64,000 bases of DNA from Karalla daura (Eukaryota > Chordata > Actinopteri > Chaetodontiformes > Leiognathidae), in contig JANZKI010000029.1 of NCBI GenBank assembly GCA_029224185.1, positions 310,001-374,000 of the forward strand, in the 5' to 3' direction. The notes beneath the pieces are model-generated. The model was not told where the DNA came from, searched no databases, and worked only from the letters and a program-made list of their open reading frames with translations. The translations under genes were made by a program, and so were the position numbers. Positions 13,901 to 26,700 of this stretch are shown in pieces; within the stretch, counting starts at the first letter, position 1, and each line of letters starts with the position of its first letter.

Positions 13901-14090
13901 TACGCAGTGCAGCAACAGGCCTAAACAGTGTTTAGAACGCCTAGTTGGGCTTGTTTACAGCCCCCAGCGTAGGAAACGGTGGGGGAAAGCGCTTTGAAAA
14001 AGTTTGTTTACACATTCACCATCGGCCATTACGCAGTGCAGCAACAGGCCTAAACAGTGTTTAGAACGCCTAATTGGACCTGTTTACAGC
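10996..14090 (+). repeat. 24-monomer higher-order repeat (3,096 bp), copy 2
   Basis: Second, directly adjacent copy of the 3,096-bp unit. The phase breaks near 14,080-14,150, where CATTCTCCGTTGG replaces the CATTCACCATGGG expected from copy 1. Confidence 0.88.
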
Positions 14091-14704
14091 CCCTTGCGTA
14101 GGAAACGGTGGGGAAAAGCGCTTTGAAAAAGTGTGTTGACGCATTCTCCGTTGGCCATTACGCAGTGCAGCAACAGGCCTAAACAGTGTTTAGAAGGCCT
14201 AGTTTGGCTTGTTTACAGCCCCCAGCGTAGGAAACGGTGGGGGAAAGCGCTTTGAAAAAGTGTGTTTACATATTCACCATCGGCCATTACGCAGTGCAGC
14301 AAAAGGCCTAAACAGTGTTTAGAACGCCTAATTGGGCCTGTTTACAGCCCCCAGCGTAGGAAACGGTGGGGAAAAGCGCTTTGAAAAAGTGTGTTGACGC
14401 ATTCACCATCAGCCATTACGCAGTGCAGCAACAGGTCTAAACAGTGTTTAGAACGCCTAGTTAGGCCTGTTTACAGCCCCCTGCGTAGGAAACGGTGGGG
14501 AAAAGCGCTTTGAAAAAGTGTGTTTACGCATTCACCATGGGCCATTACGCAGTGCAGCAACAGGCCTAAACAGTGTCTAGAACGCCTAGTTCGGCCTGTT
14601 TACAGCCCCCTGCGTAGGAAACGGTGGGGAAAAGCGCTTTGAAAAAGTGTGTTGACGCATTCACCATCGGCCATTACGCAGTGCAGCAACAGGTCTAAAC
14701 AGTG

Positions 14705-15755
14705 TTTAGAACGCCTAGTTGGGCCTGTTTACAGCCCCCTGTGTAGGAAACAGTGACGAAAAGCGCTTTGAAAAAGTGTGTTCAAGCATTCACCATGGGC
14801 CATTACGCAGTGCAGCAACAGGCCTAAACAGTGTTTAGAACGCCTAGTTGGGGCAGTTTGCAGCCCCCTGCGTAGGAAACGGTGGGGAAAAGCGCTTTGA
14901 AAAACTGTGTTTACGCATTCACCATGGGCCATTACGCAGTGCAGCAACAGGCCTAAACAGTGTCTAGAACGCCTAGTTGGGCCTGTTTACAGCCCCCTGC
15001 GAAGGAAACGGTGGGGAAAAGCGCTTTGAAAAAGTGTGTTGACGCATTCACCGTTGGCCATTACGCAGTGCAGCAACAGGCCTAAACAGTGTTTAGAACG
15101 CCTAGTTGGGCTTGTTTACAGCCCCCAGCGTAGGAAACGGTGGGGGAAAGCGCTTTGAAAAAGTGTGTTTACGCATTCACCATCGGCCATTACGCAGTGC
15201 AGCAACAGGCCTAAACAGTGTTTAGAACGCCTAATTGGACCTGTTTACAGCCCCTTGCGTAGGAAACGGCGGGGAAAAGCGCTTTGAAAAAGTGTGTTGA
15301 CGCATTCACGATCAGCCATTACGCAGTGCAGCAACAGGTCTAAACAGTGTTTAGAACGCCTAGTTAGGCCTGTTTACAGCCCCCTGCGTAGGAAACGGTG
15401 GGGAAAAGCGCTTTGAAAAAGTGTGTTGACGCATTCACCATCAGCCATTCCGCAGTGCAGCAACAGGCCTAAACAGTGTTTAGAACGCCTCGTTGGGCCT
15501 TTTTACAGCCCCCTGCGTAGGAAACGGTGGGGAAAAGCGCTTTGAAAAAGTGTGTTTACGCATTCACCGTGGGCATTACGCCGTGCAGCAACAGGCCTAA
15601 ACAGTGTTTAGAACGCCTAGTTAGGCCTTTTTACAGCCCCCTGCGTAGGAAACGGTGGGGAAAAGCGCTTTGGAAAAAGTGTGTTGACGCATTCACCGTT
15701 GGCCATTACGCAGTGCAGCAAAAGGCCTAAACAGTGTTTAGAACGCCTAGTTGGG
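14705..15755 (+). repeat. Block duplicated at 22,057-23,107 (offset 7,352 bp)
   Basis: Rare markers shared at +7,352 bp include the one-base-short GGGCATTACG monomer (near 15,572 and 22,924), AACGCCTCGTTGGG (near 15,485 and 22,837), CGGCGGGG and CATTCACGATCAG. Differences include TGTTCAAGCATT near 14,780 against TGTTTACGCATT in the second copy. Confidence 0.8.
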
Positions 15756-15820
15756 CCAGTTTGCAGCTCCCTGCGTAGGAAACGGTGGGGAAAAGCGCTT
15801 TGAAAAAGTGTGTTCATGCA

Positions 15821-18151
15821 TTCACCATGGGCCATTACGCAGTGCAGCAACAGGCCTAAACAGTGTCTACAACGCCTAGTTCGGCCTGTTTACAGCCCCC
15901 TGCGTAGGAAACGGTGGGGAATAGCGCTTTGAAAAAGTGTGTTTACGCATTCACCGTTGGCCATTACGCAGTGCAGCAACAGGCCTAAACAGTATTTAGA
16001 ACGCCTAGTTGGGCTTGTTTACAGCCCCCTGCGTAGGAAACGGTGGGGGAAAGCGCTTTGAAAAAGTGTGTTTACGCATTCGCCATCGGCCATTACGCAG
16101 TGCAGCAAAAGGCCTAAACAGTGTTTAGAACGCCTAATTGGGCCTGTTTACAGCCCCCTGCGTAGGAAACGGTGGGGAAAAGCGCTTTGAAAAAGTGTGT
16201 TGACGCATTCACCATCGGCCATTACGCAGTGCAGCAACAGGTCTAAACAGTGTTTAGAACGCCTAGTTAGGCCTGTTTACAGCCCCCTGCGTAGGAAACG
16301 GTGGGGAAAAGCGCTTTGAAAAAGTGTGTTGACGCATTCACCATGGGCCATTACGCAGTGCAGCAACAGGCCTAAACAGTGTCTAGAACACCTAGTTGGG
16401 CCTGTTTACAGCCCCCTGCGTAGGAAACGGTGGGGAAAAGTGCTTTGAAAAAGTGTGTTGACGCATTCACCATCGGCCATTACGCAGTGCAGCAACAGGT
16501 CTAAACAGTGTTTAGAACGCCTAGTTAGGCCTGTTTACAGCCCCCTGCGTAGGAAACGGTGGGGAAAAGCGCTTTGAAAAAGTGTGTTGACGCATTCACC
16601 ATCAGCCATTCCGCAGTGCAGCAACAGGCCTAAACAGTGTTTAGAACGTCTAGTTGGGCCTGTTTACAGCCCCCTGTGTAGGAAACAGTGACGAAAAGCG
16701 CTTTGAAAAAGTGTGTTTACGCATTCACCATGGGCCATTACGCAGTGCAGCAACAGGCCTAAACAGTGTTTCGAAGGCCTAGTTGGGCCAGTTTGCAGCC
16801 CCCTGCGTAGGAAACGGTGGGGAAAAGCGCTTTGAAAAAGTGTGTTTACACATTCACCATGGGCCATTACGCAGTGCAGCAACAGGCCTAAACAGTGTCT
16901 AGAACGCCTAGTTGGGCCTGTTTACAGCCCCCTGCGTAGGAAACGGTGGGGAAAAGCGCTTTGAAAAAGTGTGTTGACGCATTAACCGTTGGCCATTACG
17001 CAGTGCAGCAACAAGCCTAAACAGTGTTTAGAACGCCTAGTTGGGCTTGTTTACAGCCCCCAGCGTAGGAAACGGTGGGGAAAGCGCTTTGAAAAAGTGT
17101 GTTTACGCATTCACCATCGGCCATTCCGCAGTGCAGCAAAAGGCCAAAAGAGTGTTTAGAACGCCAAATTGGACCTGTTTACAGCCCCTTGCGTAGGAAA
17201 CGGTGGGGAAAAGCGCTTTGAAAAAGTGTGTTGACGCATTCACCATCAGCCATCACGCAGTGCAGCAACAGGTCTAAACAGTGTTTAGAACGCCTAGTTA
17301 GGCCTGTTTACAGCACCCTGCGTAGGAAACGGTGGGGAAAAGCGGTTTGAAAAAGTGTGTTGACGCATTCACCATCAGCCATTCCGCAGTGCAGCAACAG
17401 GCCTAAACAGTGTTTAGAACGCTTAGTTGGGCCAGTTTGCAGCCCCCTGCGTAGGAAACGGTGGGGAAAAGCGCTTTGAAAAAGTGTGTTTACGCATTCA
17501 CCATGGGCCATTACGCAGTGCAGCAACAGGCCTAAACAGTGTCTAGAACGCCTAGTTGGGCTTGTTTACAGCCCCCAGCGTAGGAAACGGTGGGGGAAAG
17601 CGTTTTGAAAAAGTGTGTTTACGCATTCACCATGGGCCATTACGCAGTGCAGCAACAGGCCTAAACAGTGTTTAGAACGCCTAGTTGGGCCTTTTAACAG
17701 CCCCCTGCGTAGGAAACGGTGGGGAAAAGCGCTTTGAAAAAGTGTGTTGACGCATTCACCGTTGGCCATTACGCAGTGCAGCAACAGGCCTAAACAGTGT
17801 TTAGAACGCCTAGTTGGGCCAGTTTGCAGCCCCCTGCGTAGGAAACGGTGGGGAAAAGCGCTTTGAAAAAGTGTGTTTACTCATTCACCATGGGCCATTA
17901 CGCAGTGCAGCAACAGGCCTAAACAGTGTCTAGAACGCCTAGTTGGGCCTGTTTACAGCCCCCTGCGAAGGAAACGGTGGGGAAAAGCGCTTTGAAAAAG
18001 TGTGTTGACGCATTCACCGTTGGCCATTACGCAGTGCAGCAACAGGCCTAAACAGTGTTTAGAAGGCCTAGTTTGGCTTGTTTACAGCCCCCAGCGTAGG
18101 AAACGGTGGGGGAAAGCGCTTTGAAAAAGTGTGTTTACACATTCACCATCG
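15821..18151 (+). repeat. Long-range duplicated block, copy 2 (offset 11,351 bp)
   Basis: This is the counterpart of 4,470-6,800 with the same order of rare monomer variants. Homology ends near 18,151, where the 8-monomer tandem duplication jumps back to material matching 17,122. Confidence 0.85.
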
Positions 18152-18153
18152 GC
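17122..18153 (+). repeat. 8-monomer tandem duplication (1,032 bp), copy 1
   Basis: The unusual CCATTCCGCAG...GGCCAAAAGAGTG monomer begins this unit and recurs exactly 1,032 bp later. The AGCGGTTTG, CATCACGCAG and CTTTTAACAGCC monomers follow in the same order in both copies. Confidence 0.85.
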
Positions 18154-19185
18154 CATTCCGCAGTGCAGCAAAAGGCCAAAAGAGTGTTTAGAACGCCAAA
18201 TTGGACCTGTTTACAGCCCCTTGCGTAGGAAACGGTGGGGAAAAGCGCTTTGAAAAAGTGTGTTGACGCATTCACCATCAGCCATCACGCAGTGCAGCAA
18301 CAGGTCTAAACAGTGTTTAGAACGCCTAGTTAGGCCTGTTTACAGCACCCTGCGTAGGAAACGGTGGGGAAAAGCGGTTTGAAAAAGTGTGTTGACGCAT
18401 TCACCATCAGCCATTCCGCAGTGCAGCAACAGGCCTAAACAGTGTTTAGAACGCTTAGTTGGGCCAGTTTGCAGCCCCCTGCGTAGGAAACGGTGGGGAA
18501 AAGCGCTTTGAAAAAGTGTGTTTACGCATTCACCATGGGCCATTACGCAGTGCAGCAACAGGCCTAAACAGTGTCTAGAACGCCTAGTTGGGCTTGTTTA
18601 CAGCCCCCAGCGTAGGAAACGGTGGGGGAAAGCGTTTTGAAAAAGTGTGTTTACGCATTCACCATGGGCCATTACGCAGTGCAGCAACAGGCCTAAACAG
18701 TGTTTAGAACGCCTAGTTGGGCCTTTTAACAGCCCCCTGCGTAGGAAACGGTGGGGAAAAGCGCTTTGAAAAAGTGTGTTGACGCATTCACCGTTGGCCA
18801 TTACGCAGTGCAGCAACAGGCCTAAACAGTGTTTAGAACGCCTAGTTGGGCCAGTTTGCAGCCCCCTGCGTAGGAAACGGTGGGGAAAAGCGCTTTGAAA
18901 AAGTGTGTTCACTCATTCACCATGGGCCATTACGCAGTGCAGCAACAGGCCTAAACAGTGTCTAGAACGCCTAGTTGGGCCTGTTCACAGCCCCCTGCGA
19001 AGGAAACGGTGGGGAAAAGCGCTTTGAAAAAGTGTGTTGACGCATTCACCGTTGGCCATTACGCAGTGCAGCAACAGGCCTAAACAGTGTTTAGAAGGCC
19101 TAGTTTGGCTTGTTTACAGCCCCCAGCGTAGGAAACGGTGGGGGAAAGCGCTTTGAAAAAGTGTGTTTACACATTCACCATCGGC
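18154..19185 (+). repeat. 8-monomer tandem duplication (1,032 bp), copy 2
   Basis: Second copy of the preceding unit. It carries private changes such as GTTCACTCATTC near 18,908 and CTGTTCACAGCC near 18,981, so it is not an exact clone. Confidence 0.85.
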
Positions 19186-19389
19186 CATTACGCAGTGCAG
19201 CAAAAGGCCTAAACAGTGTTTAGAACGCCTAATTGGGCCTGTTTACAGCCCCCTGCGTAGGAAACGGTGGGGAAAAGCGCTTTGAAAAAGTGTGTTGACG
19301 CATTCACCATCAGCCATTACGCAGTGCAGCAACAGGTCGAAACAGTGTTTAGAACGCCTAGTTAGGCCTGTTTACAGCCCCCTGCGTAG

Positions 19390-20735
19390 GAAACGGTGGG
19401 GAAAAGCGCTTTGAAAAAGTGTGTTTATGCATTCACCATGGGCCATTACGCAGTGCAGCAACAGGCCTAAACAGTGTCTAGAACACCTAGTTGGGCCTGT
19501 TTACAGCCCCCTGCGTAGGAAACGGTGGGGAAAAGTGCTTTGAAAAAGTGTGTTGACGCATTCACCATCGGCCATTACGCAGTGCAGCTACAGGTCTAAA
19601 CAGTGTTTAGAACGCCTAGTTAGGCCTGTTTACAGCCCCCTGCGTAGGAAACGGTGGGGAAAAGCGCTTTGAAAAAGTGTGTTGACGCATTCACCATCAG
19701 CCATTCCGCAGTGCAGCAACAGGCCTAAACAGTGTTTAGAACGCCTAGTTGGGCCTGTTTACAGCCCCCTGTGTAGGAAACAGTGACGAAAAGCGCTTTG
19801 AAAAAGTGTGTTTACGCATTCACCATGGGCCATTACGCAGTGCAGCAACAGGCCTAAACAGTGTTTCGAAGGCCTAGTTGGGCCAGTTTGCAGCCCCCTG
19901 CGTAGGAAACGGTGGGGAAAAGCGCTTTGAAAAAGTGTGTTTACACATTCACCATCGGCCATTACGCAGTGCAGCAAAAGGCCTAAACAGTGTTTAGAAC
20001 GCCTAATTGGGCCTGTTTACAGCCCCCTGCGTAGGAAACGGTGGGGAAAAGCGCTTTGAAAAAGTGTGTTGACGCATTCACCATCAGCCATTACGCAGTG
20101 CAGCAACAGGTCTAAACAGTGTTTAGAACGCCTAGTTAGGCCTGTTTACAGCCCCCTGCGTAGGAAACGGTGGGGAAAAGCGCTTTGAAAAAGTGTGTTG
20201 ACGCATTCACCATCGGCCATTACGCAGTGCAGCAACAGGTCTAAACAGTGTTTAGAACGCCTAGTTGGGCCTGTTTACAGCCCCCTGCGTAGGAAACGGT
20301 GGGGAAAAGCGCTTTGAAAAAGTGTGTTGACGCATTCACCATCAGTCATTCCGCAGTGCAGCGACAGGCCGAAACAGTGTTTAGAACGCCTAGTTGGGCC
20401 TGTTTACAGCCCCCTGTGTAGGAAACAGTGACGAAAAGCGCTTTGAAAAAGTGTGTTTACGCATTCACCATGGGCCATTACGCAGTGCAGCAACAGGCCT
20501 AAACAGTGTTTCGAACGCCTAGTTGGGCCAGTTTGCAGCCCCCTGCGTAGGAAACGGTGGGGAAAAGCGCTTTGAAAAACTGTGTTTACGCATTCACCAT
20601 GGGCCATTACGCAGTGCAGCAACAGGCCTAAACAGTGTCGAGAACGCCTAGTTGGGCCTGTTTACAGCCCCCTGCGAAGGAAACGGTGGGGAAAAGCGCT
20701 TTGAAAAAGTGTGTTGACGCATTCACCGTTGGCCA
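19390..20735 (+). repeat. Block repeated at about 26,485-27,830 (offset 7,095 bp, 55 monomers)
   Basis: The rare monomers keep a constant 7,095-bp spacing (TTTATGC at 19,424 and 26,519; the two GTGACG monomers near 19,787 and 20,432 against 26,882 and 27,527). Further right the spacing becomes 7,096 (CAGTATTTAG at 21,536 and 28,632). The middle of the second copy (about 27.7-28.5 kb) has different monomers, so the right-hand copy is a mosaic. Confidence 0.75.
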
Positions 20736-23700
20736 TTACGCAGTGCAGCAACAGGCCTAAACAGTGTTTAGAACGCCTAGTTGGGCTTGTTTACAGCCCC
20801 CAGCGTAGGAAACGGTGGGGGAAAGCGCTTTGAAAAAGTGTGTTTACACATTCACCATCGGCCATTACGCAGTGCAGCAACAGGCCTAAACAGTGTTTAG
20901 AACGCCTAATTGGACCTGTTTACAGCCCCTTGCGTAGGAAACGGTGGGGAAAAGCGCTTTGAAAAAGTGTGTTGACGCATTCTCCGTTGGCCATTACGCA
21001 GTGCAGCAACAGGCCTAAACAGTGTTTAGAAGGCCTAGTTTGGCTTGTTTACAGCCCCCAGCGTAGGAAACGGTGGGGGGAAGCGCTTTGAAAAAGTGTG
21101 TTTACATATTCACCATCGGCCATTACGCAGTGCAGCAAAAGGCCTAAACAGTGTTTAGAACGCCTAATTGGGCCTGTTTACAGCCCCCTGCGTAGGAAAC
21201 GGTGGGGAAAAGCGCTTTGAAAAAGTGTGTTGACGCATTCACCATCAGCCATTACGCAGTGCAGCAACAGGTCTAAACAGTGTTTAGAACGCCTAGTTAG
21301 GCCTGTTTACAGCCCCCTGCGTAGGAAACGGTGGGGAAAAGCGCTTTGAAAAAGTGTGTTTACGCATTCACCATGGGCCATTACGCAGTGCAGCAACAGG
21401 CCTAAACAGTGTCTAGAACGCCTAGTTCGGCCTGTTTACAGCCCCCTGCGTAGGAAACGGTGGGGAATAGCGCTTTGAAAAAGTGTGTTGACGCATTCAC
21501 CGTTGGCCATTACGCAGTGCAGCAACAGGCCTAAACAGTATTTAGAACGCCTAGTTGGGCTTGTTTACAGCCCCCTGCGTAGGAAACGGTGGGGGAAAGC
21601 GCTTTGAAAAAGTTTGTTTACGCATTCGCCATCGGCCATTACGCAGTGCAGCAAAAGGCCTAAACAGTGTTTAGAACGCCTAATTGGGCCTGTTTACAGC
21701 CCCCTGCGTAGGAAACGGTGGGGAAAAGCGCTTTGAAAAAGTGTGTTGACGCATTCACCATCAGCCATTACGCAGTGCAGCAACAGGTCTAAACAGTGTT
21801 TAGAACGCCTAGTTAGGCCTGTTTACAGCCCCCTGCGTAGGAAACGGTGGGGAAAAGCGCTTTGAAAAAGTGTGTTGACGCATTCACCATCGGCCATTAC
21901 GCAGTGCAGCAACAGGTCTAAACAGTGTTTAGAACGCCTAGTTGGGCCTGTTTACAGCCCCCTGCGTAGGAAACGGTGGGGAAAAGCGCTTTGAAAAAGT
22001 GTGTTGACGCATTCACCATCAGCCATTCCGCAGTGCAGCAACAGGCCGAAACAGTGTTTAGAGCGCCTAGTTGGGCCTGTTTACAGCCCCCTGTGTAGGA
22101 AACAGTGGCGAAAAGCGCTTTGAAAAAGTGTGTTTACGCATTCACCATGGGCCATTACGCAGTGCAGCAACAGGCCTAAACAGTGTTTCGAACGCCTAGT
22201 TGGGGCAGTTTGCAGCCCCCTGCGTAGGAAACGGTGGGGAAAAGCGCTTTGAAAAACTGTGTTTACGCATTCACCATGGGCCATTACGCAGTGCAGCAAC
22301 AGTTCTAAACAGTGTCTAGAACGCCTAGTTGGGCCTGTTTACAGCCCCCTGCGAAGGAAACGGTGGGGAAAAGCGCTTTGAAAAAGTGTGTTGACGCATT
22401 CACCGTTGGCCATTACGCAGTGCAGCAACAGGCCTAAACAGTGTTTAGAACGCCTAGTTGGGCTTGTTTACAGCCCCCAGCGTAGGAAACGGTGGGGGAA
22501 AGCGCTTTGAAAAAGTGTGTTTACGCATTCACCATCGGCCATTACGCAGTGCAGCAACAGGCCTAAACAGTGTTTAGAACGCCTAATTGGACCTGTTTAC
22601 AGCCCCTTGCGTAGGAAACGGCGGGGAAAAGCGCTTTGAAAAAGTGTGTTGACGCATTCACGATCAGCCATTACGCAGTGCAGCAACAGGTCTAAACAGT
22701 GTTTAGAACGCCTAGTTAGGCCTGTTTACAGCCCCCTGCGTAGGAAACGGTGGGGAAAAGCGCTTTGAAAAAGTGTGTTGACGCATTCACCATCAGCCAT
22801 TCCGCAGTGCAGCAACAGGCCTAAACAGTGTTTAGAACGCCTCGTTGGGCCTTTTTACAGCCCCCTGCGTAGGAAACGGTGGGGAAAAGCGCTTTGAAAA
22901 AGTGTGTTTACGCATTCACCATGGGCATTACGCAGTGCAGCAACAGGCCTAAACAGTGTTTAGAACGCCTAGTTAGGCCTTTTTACAGCCCCCTGCGTAG
23001 GAAACGGTGGGGAAAAGCGCTTTGGAAAAAGTGTGTTGACGCATTCACCGTTGGCCATTACGCAGTGCAGCAAAGGGCCTAAACAGTGTTTAGAACGCCT
23101 AGTTGGGCCTGTTTACAGCCCCCTGCGTAGGAAACGGTGGGGAAAAGCGCTTTGAAAAAGTGTGTTGACGCATTCACCATCGGCCATTACGCAGTGCAGC
23201 AACAGGTCTAAACAGTGTTTAGAACGCCTAGTTGGGCCTGTTTACAGCCCCCTGCGTAGGAAACGGTGGGGAAAAGCGCTTTGAAAAAGTGTGTTGACGC
23301 ATTCACCATCAGCCATTCCGCAGTGCAGCAACAGGCCGAAACAGTGTTTAGAACGCCAAGTTGGGCCTGTTTACAGCCCCCTGTGTAGGAAACAGTGACG
23401 AAAAGCGCTTTGAAAAAGTGTGTTTACGCATTCACCATGGGCCATTACGCAGTGCAGCAACAGGCTTAAACAGTGTTTCGAACGCCTAGTTGGGGCAGTT
23501 TGCAGCCCCCTGCGTAGGAAACGGTGGGGAAAAGCGCTTTGAAAAACTGTGTTTACGCATTCACCATGGGCCATTACGCAGTGCAGCAACAGGCCTAAAC
23601 AGTGTCTAGAACGCCTAGTTGGGCCTGTTTACAGCCCCCTGCGAAGGAAACGGTGGGGAAAAGCGCTTTGAAAAAGTGTGTTGACGCATTCACCGTTGGC

Positions 23701-26700
23701 CATTACGCAGTGCAGCAACAGGCCTAAACAGTGTTTAGAACGCCTAGTTGGGCTTGTTTACAGCCCCCAGCGTAGGAAACGGTGGGGGAAAGCGCTTTGA
23801 AAAAGTGTGTTTACACATTCACCATCGGCCATTACGCAGTGCAGCAACAGGCCTAAACAGTGTTTAGAACGCCTAATTGGACCTGTTTACAGCCCCTTGC
23901 GTAGGAAACGGTGGGGAAAAGCGCTTTGAAAAAGTGTGTTGACGCATTCTCCGTTGGCCATTACGCAGTGCAGCAACAGGCCTAAACAGTGTTTAGAAGG
24001 CCTAGTTTGGCTTGTTTACAGCCCCCAGCGTAGGAAACGGTGGGGGAAAGCGCTTTGAAAAAGTGTGTTTACATATTCACCATCGGCCATTACGCAGTGC
24101 AGCAAAAGGCCTAAACAGTGTTTAGAACGCCTAATTGGGCCTGTTTACAGCCCCCTGCGTAGGAAACGGTGGGGAAAAGCGCTTTGAAAAAGTGTGTTGA
24201 CGCATTCACCATCAGCCATTACGCAGTGCAGCAACAGGTCTAAACAGTGTTTAGAACGCCTAGTTAGGCCTGTTTACAGCCCCCTGCGTAGGAAACGGTG
24301 GGGAAAAGCGCTTTGAAAAAGTGTGTTTACGCATTCACCATGGGCCATTACGCAGTGCAGCAACAGGCCTAAACAGTGTCTAGAACGCCTAGTTCGGCCT
24401 GTTTACAGCCCCCTGCGTAGGAAACGGTGGGGAATAGCGCTTTGAAAAAGTGTGTTGACGCATTCACCGTTGGCCATTACGCAGTGCAGCAACAGGCCTA
24501 AACAGTATTTAGAACGCCTAGTTGGGCTTGTTTACAGCCCCCTGCGTAGGAAACGGTGGGGGAAAGCGCTTTGAAAAAGTTTGTTTACGCATTCGCCATC
24601 GGCCATTACGCAGTGCAGCAAAAGGCCTAAACAGTGTTTAGAACGCCTAATTGGGCCTGTTTACAGCCCCCTGCGTAGGAAACGGTGGGGAAAAGCGCTT
24701 TGAAAAAGTGTGTTGACGCATTCACCATCAGCCATTACGCAGTGCAGCAACAGGTCTAAACAGTGTTTAGAACGCCTAGTTAGGCCTGTTTACAGCCCCC
24801 TGCGTAGGAAACGGTGGGGAAAAGCGCTTTGAAAAAGTGTGTTGACGCATTCACCATCGGCCATTACGCAGTGCAGCAACAGGTCTAAACAGTGTTTAGA
24901 ACGCCTAGTTGGGCCTGTTTACAGCCCCCTGCGTAGGAAACGGTGGGGAAAAGCGCTTTGAAAAAGTGTGTTGACGCATTCACCATCAGCCATTCCGCAG
25001 TGCAGCAACAGGCCGAAACAGTGTTTAGAACGCCTAGTTGGGCCTGTTTACAGCCCCCTGTGTAGGAAACAGTGACGAAAAGCGCTTTGAAAAAGTGTGT
25101 TGACGCATTCACCATGGGCCATTACGCAGTGCAGCAACAGGCCTAAACAGTGTTTCGAATGCCTAGTTGGGGCAGTTTGCAGCCCCCTGCGTAGGAAACG
25201 GTGGGGAAAAGCGCTTTGAAAAACTGTGTTTACGCATTCACCATGGGCCATTACGCAGTGCAGCAACAGGCCTAAACAGTGTCTAGAACGCCTAGTTGGG
25301 CCTGTTTACAGCCCCCTGCGAAGGAAACGGTGGGGAAAAGCGCTTTGAAAAAGTGTGTTGACGCATTCACCGTTGGCCATTACGCAGTGCAGCAACAGGC
25401 CTAAACAGTGTTTAGAAGGCCTAGTTTGGCTTGTTTACAGCCCCCAGCGTAGGAAACGGTGGGGGAAAGCGCTTTGAAAAAGTGTGTTTACACATTCACC
25501 ATCGGCCATTACGCAGTGCAGCAAAAGGCCTAAACAGTGTTTAGAACGCCTAATTGGGCCTGTTTACAGCCCCCTGCGTAGGAAACGGTGGGGAAAAGCG
25601 CTTTGAAAAAGTGTGTTGACGCATTCACCATCAGCCATTACGCAGTGCAGCAACAGGTCTAAACAGTGTTTAGAACGCCTAGTTAGGCCTGTTTACAGCC
25701 CCCTGCGTAGGAAACGGTGGGGAAAAGCGCTTTGAAAAAGTGTGTTTACGCATTCACCATGGGCCATTACGCAGTGCAGCAACAGGCCTAAACAGTGTCT
25801 AGAACGCCTAGTTCGGCCTGTTTACAGCCCCCTGCGTAGGAAACGGTGGGGAAAAGCGCTTTGAAAAAGTGTGTTGACGCATTCACCATCGGCCATTACG
25901 CAGTGCAGCAACAGGTCTAAACAGTGTTTAGAACGCCTAGTTAGGCCTGTTTACAATCCCCTGCGTAGGAAACGGTGGGGAAAAGCGCTTTGAAAAAGTG
26001 TGTTGACGCATTCACCATCAGCCATTCCGCAGTGCAGCAACAGGCCGAAACAGTGTTTAGAACGCCTAGTTGGGCCTGTTTACAGCCCCCTGTGTAGGAA
26101 ACAGTGACGAAAAGCGCTTTGAAAAAGTGTGTTTACGCATTCACCATGGGCCATTACGCAGTGCAGCAACAGGCCTAAACAGTGTTTAGAACGCCTAGTT
26201 GGGCTTGTTTACAGTCCCCAGCGTAGGAAACGGTGGGGGAAAGCGCTTTGAAAAAGTGTGTTTACGCATTCACCATCGGCCATTACGCAGTGCAGCAACA
26301 GGCCTAAACAGTGTTTAGAACGCCGAATTGGACCTGTTTACAGCCCCTTGCGTAGGAAACGGTGGGGAAAAGCGCTTTGAAAAAGTGTGTTGACGCATTC
26401 ACCATCAGCCATTACGCAGTGCAGCAACAGGTCTAAACAGTGTTTAGAACGCCTAGTTAGGCCTGTTTACAGCCCCCTGCGTAGGAAACGGTGGGGAAAA
26501 GCGCTTTGAAAAAGTGTGTTTATGCATTCACCATGGGCCATTACGCAGTGCAGCAACAGGCCTAAACAGTGTCTAGAACACCTAGTTGGGCCTGTTTACA
26601 GCCCCCTGCGTAGGAAACGGTGGGGAAAAGTGCTTTGAAAAAGTGTGTTGACGCATTCACCATCGGCCATTACGCAGTGCAGCTACAGGTCTAAACAGTG

